5,593 bases of DNA from assembly GCA_021778975.1 (NCBI GenBank), contig JAJYBO010000207.1, positions 1 to 5,593 on the forward strand, read 5' to 3'. This DNA comes from Deltaproteobacteria bacterium (GTDB taxonomy: Bacteria > Desulfobacterota > Desulfobacteria > Desulfobacterales > Desulfatirhabdiaceae). The notes under the pieces were generated by a model. It was given only the letters and a program-made list of their open reading frames with translations. It did not search any database and had not been told where the DNA came from. A program made the position numbers and the translations under genes. Below are positions 1 through 5,593 of the stretch, piece after piece. The first letter of the stretch is position 1. Each line of letters starts with the position of its first letter.

Positions 1-2
1 AA

Positions 3-584
3 GATTACCGGCAAGCAGTGGGATGTTTATCGCAGTATGACGTTCCGTCGGATGATGAATGCCGTATGCTCATGAAAGATGTTCCGGAAAATATCCGCAG
101 GCATTGTGACGTTGTAGCCGCCGAAACCGAACGCATCGGGGCGCGTCTGAACGCAGTCGGATGCCGGTTGGACATGTCCCTGATGATCGCCGCCGCGCGC
201 ATCCACGATGTGGCGAGGGACCAGCCCAACCATGCCGCCGCCGGCGCACGCATCCTGAAGCATCATGGATTTGGACGCACGGCGGACATTGTTGCACAGC
301 ACATGGATTTCCCCCCCCCAGACAACGCACCGATTACTGAAACGGAAGTGGTTTATATCGCCGACAAACGGGTGCAGGCGGATCGCGTCACAGGCATTGA
401 AATGCGCTTTGAAAGCAAACTGCATCGGTACGCTGAAAACCCGGATGCATGCCGCCAAATTATAAAACGCCGCGATCAGGCCCGGAAATCGTTACGACGT
501 ATCGAAGACCGGATCGGCGCTCTGGATAGATATCCTTTCGAACTGTCAGCGACACCCACAAATGAATTCAATCCATCCCGCTAA
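3..584 (+). CDS. HD-domain protein, 3' part; probable MobA-like nucleotidyltransferase/HD fusion (5' end outside window)
   Basis: The reading frame is open to the left edge, so the start lies outside the window; the GTG at 18 is internal. Counting from that GTG, the metal-binding HD phosphohydrolase pattern is complete: His29, His63-Asp64 (in RIHDVAR), His72, His95 (in AQHMDF) and Asp116 (in YIADKRV). HD proteins of this class hydrolyse phosphate esters or nucleotides in the cytoplasm; the substrate cannot be told here. The six residues before the GTG, DYRQAV, resemble the end of MobA/MocA-type nucleotidyltransferases, whose last motif is typically DTPEDYR. The full protein may therefore join a molybdenum-cofactor-type nucleotidyltransferase to an HD domain; this is inference from a very short match. 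After the HD domain there is a basic helical stretch (about residues 143-170) and a short unstructured tail. A run of nine C lies inside the gene at 311-319, and the frame stays intact across it. The HD call is strong; the fusion is tentative. Confidence 0.85.
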   Translation, partial: DYRQAVGCLSQYDVPSDDECRMLMKDVPENIRRHCDVVAAETERIGARLNAVGCRLDMSLMIAAARIHDVARDQPNHAAAGARILKHHGFGRTADIVAQHMDFPPPDNAPITETEVVYIADKRVQADRVTGIEMRFESKLHRYAENPDACRQIIKRRDQARKSLRRIEDRIGALDRYPFELSATPTNEFNPSR

Positions 585-639
585 AATCTGACTGGAAAAA
601 TCGGCAAAGCGAGAACCCCATTATCCTCTCTATTGGGAC

Positions 640-668
640 TTGCATGTTTGAGAACTGATGGATATTAT
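640..668 (+). promoter_or_regulatory. weak candidate sigma-70 promoter upstream of the GspC-like gene
   Basis: TTGCAT (640-645) and TATTAT (663-668) are separated by 17 bases. The -10 box matches the consensus at five of six positions, the -35 box at only three. The site lies in the 151-base gap between the HD gene and the GspC-like gene, where a promoter would be expected if the second gene is not simply read through. The -10 box overlaps the left arm of the dyad at 659-691. This is a pattern match only; no other convincing promoter and no terminator hairpin were seen in the gap. Confidence 0.25.
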
Positions 669-691
669 CATCTCTCTGAAAAAAATATCCA
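659..691. repeat. 8-bp perfect inverted repeat, possible operator
   Basis: TGGATATT (659-666) is mirrored exactly by AATATCCA (684-691), with 17 bases between the arms. The left arm overlaps the candidate -10 box and the right arm lies 45 bases before the start codon of the GspC-like gene. The arms are AT-rich, the loop is long and no T-run follows, so a terminator is unlikely. It could be a binding site for a dimeric regulator, or chance; a match of this size somewhere in a gap this long is not very rare. Confidence 0.35.
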
Positions 692-723
692 CGCGGTTAC
701 AATCGTCAACGGAATTTCCATAG

Positions 724-730
724 AAAGGAG
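724..730 (+). promoter_or_regulatory. ribosome binding site of the GspC-like gene
   Basis: AAAGGAG sits five bases before the ATG at 736. It is the clearest Shine-Dalgarno sequence in the window and decides the start of the downstream gene, which then begins with a proper signal sequence. A second GGAG-like stretch (841-847) precedes an internal ATG at 853, but starting there would lose the signal sequence. Confidence 0.8.
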
Positions 731-735
731 ACAAT

Positions 736-1461
736 ATGAAAAAAAGCTGTATGGTTGTGGGAATAGTCATGATACTGGGAGGAAGCATTTCCGCATGGGC
801 GGGCTCGTCCCCAATGGTGGATCATCGCCTGTTCATACCCGGAGAGGACGCCATGAAGAATACCAATATGGCCAATACCCAGGCTGTGAGCAATCAGGCT
901 CTTCAAAAAGAGTTTTCTTTGACCGGAATTGTCATCACACCCAAAGAAAAAAAAGCGATCATCAAGGAAAATATCAAATCGCCCGAACCTTCAAAAAATC
1001 ATTATTACCATGAGGGCGATCAGATAAAAGACATGAAAATCAAGGAAATCCAGCATAATTACATTATTCTGGCCAGCAAGGAAAATACGGTGAAACTGAG
1101 CCTGTACCGGGGAGATAAAGTCCGTCCCGTCGCCATGCCGGCAGCGCAGGAACCGCCGGCGCCCAAAGCACCGCAACCGGGAAATATAGCGCAAAACAAG
1201 TCTAATCCGGCAGCGGCCAATGCGCCATCCGCCGCACCGCAAACGCCTTCATCTCCTTTTGGACCCGGCCCCGCCCCCAATCAGCCGACGGCCCCCACCG
1301 CGGGGCCATCCCCATCTTCTGCGCCATCCAGTGATGCACAGGCATCGCCCAACCCATTTGCCGAAGCCATGCAAAAAGCGGCGGCGGCAAGGGCGGCGCA
1401 GGGTTCCGCCCCCACACCAGCAACCGGTTTTGTGAATCCTTTCGCGACACCTGGAAACTGA
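736..1461 (+). CDS. Exported GspC/PilP-like protein with Pro/Ala-rich C-terminal tail
   Basis: This 241-residue protein begins with a lysine-flanked hydrophobic segment (residues 1-22) ending in AWA, a plausible signal peptidase site before Gly23, although it could also stay as an anchor. Residues 60-130 form a compact beta-rich domain: FSLTGIVI, then KKAIIKE, YYHEGDQIKDMKIKEI, NYIILASKENTVKLSL and a final RGDKVRP. This order (L.G.v, A.I, y..Gd.i....i..I, vvL..... L.L) is that of the HR domain of GspC and of PilP, periplasmic proteins that link inner-membrane secretion or pilus machinery to the N-terminal domains of the secretin. From residue 131 to the end the protein is a low-complexity tail rich in Pro, Ala, Ser and Gln, likely disordered, with three Pro-Phe motifs. 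GspC proper has a cytoplasmic N-terminus and often a PDZ domain, which are absent here, so GspC is not assigned. The gene ends five bases before the ABC permease gene, suggesting co-transcription. Confidence 0.7.
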   Translation: MKKSCMVVGIVMILGGSISAWAGSSPMVDHRLFIPGEDAMKNTNMANTQAVSNQALQKEFSLTGIVITPKEKKAIIKENIKSPEPSKNHYYHEGDQIKDMKIKEIQHNYIILASKENTVKLSLYRGDKVRPVAMPAAQEPPAPKAPQPGNIAQNKSNPAAANAPSAAPQTPSSPFGPGPAPNQPTAPTAGPSPSSAPSSDAQASPNPFAEAMQKAAAARAAQGSAPTPATGFVNPFATPGN

Positions 1462-1466
1462 CGAAC

Positions 1467-2279
1467 ATGATAAATTTATTGAGCAGCATATGGCGCTGGT
1501 TTCAAACGCCGCTGGAACATAAAACGCTTTTCTGGGGGTTTGTTCGACAGGAAATTCGCAGTCGTTATGCGGGTTCTATGGGCGGAATGATCTGGAGCGT
1601 GATTACGCCTCTGGCCAATATGCTGATATATGTATTTGTATTTTCAGTTATATTTCAGATTCGCATGAAACCGCTGGAAACAGGAACAGATAAATTCGTG
1701 GTGTTCCTTCTGGCAGGTCTGTTACCCTGGCTGGCGTTTGCGGAAGCGGTTTCGATGGCTACGGGCATTTTTATCGGAAAAGCCAATTTAATCACAAAAG
1801 TGGCATTTCCCATCGAAGTACTCCCCGTCGCCGGAATCATGGTGACTTTTATGTTGAATGGAATTGGATTCGCCATTTTTCTGGTGTATCTGCTGATCGC
1901 CGGATATGCCAGCGTCATGTGGCTGGCGCTGCCGGTTGTCATTTTCATTCATATGGTATTTTGCCTGGGATTGGTGATACTGATCGCCAGCTTATGCGTT
2001 TTTTTGAGAGATATCCAGCAAATTGTGGGGACGATTCTGGCCTTCTGGATGTATTTGACACCAATTCTGTATCCACTGAGCATGATACCGGAAAATTTCC
2101 GATGGATGCTTTATCTGAACCCGATGTATTATTACGTCGAATTGTATCACGATGTATTGCTGAGGCGATATATAGACTGGCGATTGCTGGGAATGGGGAC
2201 ATTGACAGCCATCCTGTTTCTGGGAGCAGGCTCCTATTTTTATTCGCGTTCCCGCAATGCATTTGCCGATGTGCTTTAG
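1467..2279 (+). CDS. ABC-2 type permease, polysaccharide export family (Wzm/KpsM/RfbA-like)
   Basis: This 270-residue inner-membrane protein has the usual family length and about six membrane segments (roughly residues 42-64, 77-98, 119-145, 151-177, 186-207 and 242-260). Family marks are the amphipathic N-terminal stretch with RQEIRSRYAGSMGG followed by WSVITPL, the FLRDIQQIVG loop, the TPILYPLSMIP segment with a following LNPM, and the closing FADVL. Such permeases pair with an ATPase (Wzt/KpsT type) to move O-antigen, capsule or teichoic-acid-like polymers out of the cytoplasm. The ATPase gene commonly lies directly downstream, but here the permease is followed by oppositely oriented genes, so the partner must be encoded elsewhere. 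The start has only a weak upstream GGAAA (1453-1457), inside the end of the preceding gene; with a five-base gap, translational coupling to the GspC-like gene is likely. The substrate cannot be told from the sequence. Confidence 0.93.
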   Translation: MINLLSSIWRWFQTPLEHKTLFWGFVRQEIRSRYAGSMGGMIWSVITPLANMLIYVFVFSVIFQIRMKPLETGTDKFVVFLLAGLLPWLAFAEAVSMATGIFIGKANLITKVAFPIEVLPVAGIMVTFMLNGIGFAIFLVYLLIAGYASVMWLALPVVIFIHMVFCLGLVILIASLCVFLRDIQQIVGTILAFWMYLTPILYPLSMIPENFRWMLYLNPMYYYVELYHDVLLRRYIDWRLLGMGTLTAILFLGAGSYFYSRSRNAFADVL

Positions 2280-2289
2280 TTCATTGATA

Positions 2290-3078
2290 TCAGGGCGCTG
2301 TCGAACCGCTATTGGAGGCCGTTTTAAGAATATCCAGCGATTTCTGGGCTTTTTCGACCAACGGAGAGGATGGCTGTCCAAGTTCGATAACCCTGGTATA
2401 AGCAGATACCGCTCTGGCGTAATTCTGGGAAACAGTGTAGATGGTTCCCAGCTCCGAATAGAGTTCGATGGATTTTGGCGATGATTTGATTCCGGATTCC
2501 ACCAGCGCAAGGGCCGCCGGCGCTTTTCCCTGCGCCAGATAAGTTTGACTCAATCCGCAAACCGCCGGAGGAAATCCGGGCTGCATTTGCAGGGCTTTCT
2601 CGAAATATCGAATCGCCACGTCATACTTCTGAAGATGATAATAAACCAGCCCCAGATTGGTTACCGGAAAATGCGGCGTGACATAAAGCAAATCGCTGGT
2701 GATTGAATTGAAACACTTGATGGCCTCATCCCAGTTTTGCTGCGCCATGTAGGCGGTACCCAGGTTGTTGATGGCTGGTGCATAGCCCGGTTTAAGAGCA
2801 ATGGCCTTCTTGAAATGCTCAATGGCAAGATCCAGGCGTTTTTTGGCCATATACGTCAACCCCAGGTCATCATGTAAATAGGGATCGTCTGGCGTCAGAC
2901 GTTCGGCGGCTAAAAACTCTTTAAGCGCAAACGGATAATTCTGCTGGGCCATATAGACTTCGCCCAAACCACGGGTGGCTTCGCTCTGTTTTTTTATGGA
3001 AGGATCCGTCGCACAGCCATACATCAGCCCAATACCCAGGATTCCCAATATCAAAATCATGCTATATCGCTGTTTCAT
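2290..3078 (-). CDS. TPR-repeat outer-membrane lipoprotein, PilF/PilW/Tgl-like
   Basis: The 262-residue product starts with a lipoprotein signal: MKQR, a hydrophobic stretch, then MYGC with Cys22 as the likely lipidated residue. The Met at -3 makes the lipobox slightly atypical. Ala at +2 gives no inner-membrane retention signal, so the outer membrane is expected. About six tetratricopeptide repeats follow (near residues 33-66, 67-100, 101-134, 137-170, 171-204 and 205-236), with the usual pattern as in LGLTYMAKKRLDLAIEHFKK and NLGTAYMAQQNWDEAIKCF. The third repeat carries a longer turn (SDLLYVTPHFP) of the sort found in PilF/PilW/Tgl pilotins, which help secretin PilQ reach and assemble in the outer membrane for type IV pili. 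A generic TPR scaffold lipoprotein is the main alternative. A short Ser/Thr-rich tail ends the protein. The gene lies 33 bases after the LysM gene and is probably on the same transcript; upstream, GAGTG is only a weak ribosome binding site. Confidence 0.82.
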   Translation of the reverse strand: MKQRYSMILILGILGIGLMYGCATDPSIKKQSEATRGLGEVYMAQQNYPFALKEFLAAERLTPDDPYLHDDLGLTYMAKKRLDLAIEHFKKAIALKPGYAPAINNLGTAYMAQQNWDEAIKCFNSITSDLLYVTPHFPVTNLGLVYYHLQKYDVAIRYFEKALQMQPGFPPAVCGLSQTYLAQGKAPAALALVESGIKSSPKSIELYSELGTIYTVSQNYARAVSAYTRVIELGQPSSPLVEKAQKSLDILKTASNSGSTAP

Positions 3079-3111
3079 ACGTCACTCGTCCATTGTTTAT
3101 AAAATAGCCCG

Positions 3112-4581
3112 TTATCGTCTCAGACATATCAACACCAGTCCCTGCTTCAGAAAAGACTGCACCATCTCCGCATTGCCGGCAACAGCATCGCTTACCAGAA
3201 CGGGTTTACCATTGTTGGGAATATAGATTCCAGAAACCGGAACAGTCTGCTGATTTACCGGCAGCATCGGATCCGCCGAAAATGGAATTCCCAGCGCATT
3301 CAAAAGGTTGGCAAGACTCGTATTGATGCTGTCCGTATTTTGTATCTGAAACACCTTGAAACCGTTTTTTTCCAGTGACTGAATGGCGTCACCGTAAAAT
3401 GACCCAAAATCTAACAGAATCGGTTTTCCGCGCCCGGGATCAATGAGATTGGACTGGGAAGTGATCTGCATACCCGCATATGAAAAATTGACCTCGACAT
3501 TTCGGGAGTACGGCACCGACAGCGCCTGCATCAAGACATCCATAAGCCGGCTCATATCATGAACCGGAACCAGCATTCCCTGATCGGAATCCCCCGCTCC
3601 AGAAGCTGTTTTCGAAGCGCCGGACACGGCATATGTTTCCATGAACTTTTTCAAATCGGGCGCAGCACTCAAAATCTGCTGGATAAGACCGTCACGGGAA
3701 ACATCATAGGTCACGTCCACAATCACCACACCTGACCAGAAACGACGGATTACATCCTTACCGCTTCCCGTCAGTTCATTTCCGGGGTTCAGCAATATTC
3801 GCCGACCATCCGGCAATTCCATTACCGGAATACTCGCCATGTCCAGTTTCAAATCGTTTTTTCCGGACATGGGAAAATAGGCGACACCCTCCCGCACCAG
3901 TCGGGCATGAAATGTTGCGGACACCTTTTCCAACATGGCGGCGTCCATATTCACAGGGGGCGCCGCCGGCTCATTGATCGGCATCCGGATGACCCGGCCA
4001 GACCGGATATGACCGGGATCACGCAGATCGGGATTGTCTTTTAACAGCCGTCTCAGGATGGCATTGAACTTGCCGCCATCCGACACGCCATACTGTTTGA
4101 GAATAATTTCGGATAGCGTATCTCCGGGTTTAATCTTATATTCGACAAATTCATAGGAGACCTTGCTTTTTGCGGTGATACCCGCATTGGCGGGGAAATC
4201 TTGACCCGATACCGTCACCATTGGCAGCGTTAGGATCTGACTGGAAAATCCTCCTTCCGGCCCCAGTTTTTTGAGGGGAATATAGATCAGACGACCCGCC
4301 GGAATAGATTCAATATCTTTGACCCACGGATTGAGATGTCTGAAAATACTTAAAAACTCATCCCGGTTTTCGTCAATGATCTCTCCTTTTTCCTGAAAGA
4401 GCTTCAGGAGAGAATCGTTCTTCCGAACGAGATAAGGCTCACACCAGATCCGCTGCCCGTTGTCTTCTTTGATGACATAGTCTTTCTGATACAAAACGCC
4501 AGCGGATACGACAGAGGCCAGAAAAACAGCACCGCCTGTCAGCAGACAAACGAACGTTCTGCATATCCGCGTTAGATTCAT
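3112..4581 (-). CDS. Secreted protein with two LysM domains and an unrecognised C-terminal region
   Basis: The 489-residue product has an N-terminal signal peptide (residues 1-27, ending VVSA before Gly28). LysM 1 spans about residues 48-105 (YLVRKNDSLLKLF, then FRHLNPWV, IPAGRLIYIP) and LysM 2 about 147-203 (YKIKPGDTLSEIILKQYG, then LKDNPDL, IRSGRVIRMP). Both keep the start, the NP and the closing G..I.iP of LysM, with a longer insert between the helices than is usual. LysM modules bind the GlcNAc backbone of peptidoglycan, so the protein probably sits on the wall in the periplasm. The rest (about 215-489) matches no family I recognise; it has a flexible Ser/Gly stretch (320-335) and three similar beta-helix-beta-like stretches starting near residues 259, 385 and 458. 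No catalytic motif is evident. The start lies four bases after the thrC stop, with AGAGG inside the end of thrC as the likely ribosome binding site, so translation is probably coupled. Confidence 0.85.
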   Translation of the reverse strand: MNLTRICRTFVCLLTGGAVFLASVVSAGVLYQKDYVIKEDNGQRIWCEPYLVRKNDSLLKLFQEKGEIIDENRDEFLSIFRHLNPWVKDIESIPAGRLIYIPLKKLGPEGGFSSQILTLPMVTVSGQDFPANAGITAKSKVSYEFVEYKIKPGDTLSEIILKQYGVSDGGKFNAILRRLLKDNPDLRDPGHIRSGRVIRMPINEPAAPPVNMDAAMLEKVSATFHARLVREGVAYFPMSGKNDLKLDMASIPVMELPDGRRILLNPGNELTGSGKDVIRRFWSGVVIVDVTYDVSRDGLIQQILSAAPDLKKFMETYAVSGASKTASGAGDSDQGMLVPVHDMSRLMDVLMQALSVPYSRNVEVNFSYAGMQITSQSNLIDPGRGKPILLDFGSFYGDAIQSLEKNGFKVFQIQNTDSINTSLANLLNALGIPFSADPMLPVNQQTVPVSGIYIPNNGKPVLVSDAVAGNAEMVQSFLKQGLVLICLRR

Positions 4582-4585
4582 TGCA

Positions 4586-5593
4586 TCAAACCTCTTTCAG
4601 ATGAAGTTTGTCGGCGATTTCTTTGGACACGTCCCGAACAAAGCGTTCAAAGTCAGCGCCGGTCAAAGGATTCCCCGGTACGGGAATCTTTGTCGGAGGC
4701 GCTGGATGGATCAACTCCGGAAGATTGACCAGGGATGCGTTTGGCGTGACTTCAAATTCGTCCGGGAATTTTTTTTCAAAATACATTTCTTGAAAACCAG
4801 AGAATTTGATGGCATGCGCCGTGGAATCGAGGATTGCGGTTTCGTCCGGCTCTACATACCCCAATTTTCTGGCGGCCACCAGCCCGGCCAGTGATTCTCC
4901 GCCGTGCGTGCAGGCCACATGCCCGTTGCGATTGGCCAGAAGCTGCCAGTCCATAATAGACTGCTCCGTCACTTCCACGAAAAAGACCTGCGGCCTGCCG
5001 GCGGTCTGATTATACAGATCGGTCAGATACATCACCCGCGGCATGGACACGGGATTGCCGATCATAGCGGCCTGCGCCACACTGGGTTTAACGGTTACAG
5101 GGACAAAGCGGCGTTTGGACGGATCCGACTCCTGATAATACCGATAAACCGGATTGGCGTGAACCGACTGAACGCCAATGATTTTGGGAAGCGTCTCGAT
5201 AACGCCGGTCTGATAGAATTTCAAGAACCCATTCATGACCGCCGTGATGTTCCCGGCGTTTCCAATAGGAACGATCACCACCTTTCCGGCCATATCATAT
5301 TCAAAATCTTGTGCGATTTCATAGGAGTAAGATTCCTGCCCCAGAATCCGCCAGGCATTTTTAGAGTTCAGAAGCGCTACCGCATACGTTTCGGACAGCG
5401 CCTCCACAACCTTCATACAGTCGTCGAAAACACCAGGAATTTCAAATACCTTTGCCCCGCTTCCCAATGGCTGGGCCAGTTGCTGCGGCGTCACTTTTTT
5501 ATGCGGCAACAGCACCGCGGACTTGATGTGCGGCTGCAAATAGGAAGCGTAGAGGGCCGCGGACGCCGATGTATCTCCGGTCGAAGCACAGAC
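4586..5593 (-). CDS. thrC: Threonine synthase, C-terminal part (N-terminus outside window)
   Basis: The frame is open through the right edge, so 335 residues of a longer protein are visible; the TTG at 5539 is an internal leucine codon, not the start. Threonine synthase converts O-phospho-L-homoserine to L-threonine in the cytoplasm, using pyridoxal phosphate (fold type II). At the edge the visible protein begins VCASTGDTSASAA, the conserved cofactor and substrate loop after the PLP-lysine. The phosphate-binding glycine loop appears as PIGNAGN (GNAGN at 5249-5263). Near the C-terminus, ACTHGGESLAGLVAARKLG and the following LDSTAHAIKFSGF are typical of bacterial threonine synthases. The PLP-lysine itself lies beyond the window. 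It is the first visible gene of a tight minus-strand series with the LysM and TPR genes, four bases from the former, although their functions have no obvious link. Confidence 0.93.
   Translation of the reverse strand, partial: VCASTGDTSASAALYASYLQPHIKSAVLLPHKKVTPQQLAQPLGSGAKVFEIPGVFDDCMKVVEALSETYAVALLNSKNAWRILGQESYSYEIAQDFEYDMAGKVVIVPIGNAGNITAVMNGFLKFYQTGVIETLPKIIGVQSVHANPVYRYYQESDPSKRRFVPVTVKPSVAQAAMIGNPVSMPRVMYLTDLYNQTAGRPQVFFVEVTEQSIMDWQLLANRNGHVACTHGGESLAGLVAARKLGYVEPDETAILDSTAHAIKFSGFQEMYFEKKFPDEFEVTPNASLVNLPELIHPAPPTKIPVPGNPLTGADFERFVRDVSKEIADKLHLKEV

Noticed and set aside
27..458. Open frame of 143 codons on the minus strand inside the HD gene
   Set aside because: It lies wholly opposite a frame with a complete HD motif set and its translation has no recognisable pattern; a shadow.
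633..643. Possible sigma-54 site (TTGGGACTTGC)
   Set aside because: The GG and GC elements are only seven bases apart instead of the required ten.
633..1013. Open frame of 126 codons on the plus strand overlapping the GspC-like gene
   Set aside because: No ribosome binding site and no domain-like pattern; the overlapping frame from 736 has a strong ribosome binding site, a signal sequence and a beta domain.
1202..1489. Minus-strand frame of 95 codons opposite the Pro/Ala tail
   Set aside because: GC-rich low-complexity coding sequence often opens the opposite frame; nothing supports a gene.
2285..2292. Palindrome TGATATCA at the convergent junction as a terminator
   Set aside because: Only 8 bp with no loop, low GC and no T-run on either side; it does not form a terminator hairpin.
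1992..2510. Minus-strand frame of 172 codons crossing the junction of the converging genes
   Set aside because: It overlaps both the permease and the TPR gene out of frame, and its translation shows no domain pattern.
5537..5539. TTG as the start of threonine synthase
   Set aside because: The frame continues to the right edge and encodes the conserved STGDTSAS loop upstream of this codon, so the true start is outside the window.

Overview
The window holds six protein-coding genes in two converging groups and is almost entirely coding; the longest gap is about 150 bases. Moderate base composition, a MobA-like/HD-type enzyme, a GspC-like periplasmic protein, and a PilF/Tgl-like TPR lipoprotein beside a LysM protein suggest a Gram-negative bacterium. 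My best guess is Desulfobacterota (the former Deltaproteobacteria, Desulfobacterales-like). That guess rests on protein style only, with no rRNA or marker search behind it.

Plus strand, left to right. The 3' end of an HD-domain protein runs in from the left edge; its first visible residues look like the end of a MobA-type nucleotidyltransferase domain, so the whole protein may be a fusion. A gap of about 150 bases follows, with a good ribosome binding site, a weak candidate promoter and an 8-bp dyad. Next comes a secreted or membrane-anchored protein with a GspC/PilP-like beta domain and a long Pro/Ala-rich tail. Five bases after it begins an ABC-2 type permease of the polysaccharide export family (Wzm/KpsM/RfbA type). 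Its ATPase partner is not in the window.

Minus strand, right to left. The C-terminal three quarters or so of threonine synthase enters from the right edge. Four bases later begins a secreted protein with two LysM modules and an unrecognised C-terminal region, and 33 bases after that a six-TPR outer-membrane lipoprotein of the PilF/PilW/Tgl kind. The tight spacing suggests one thrC-lysM-tpr transcript.

The two groups meet tail to tail with only 10 bases between stop codons and no visible terminator. Apart from threonine synthase and the HD enzyme, all genes point to the cell envelope: a GspC-like domain, a polysaccharide-type permease, a peptidoglycan-binding protein and a pilotin-like lipoprotein. 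Together they could serve an envelope export or pilus/secretion function, but no secretin, ATPase or pilin is visible, so this is inference. I see no RNA gene, CRISPR array, insertion sequence or defence system here.
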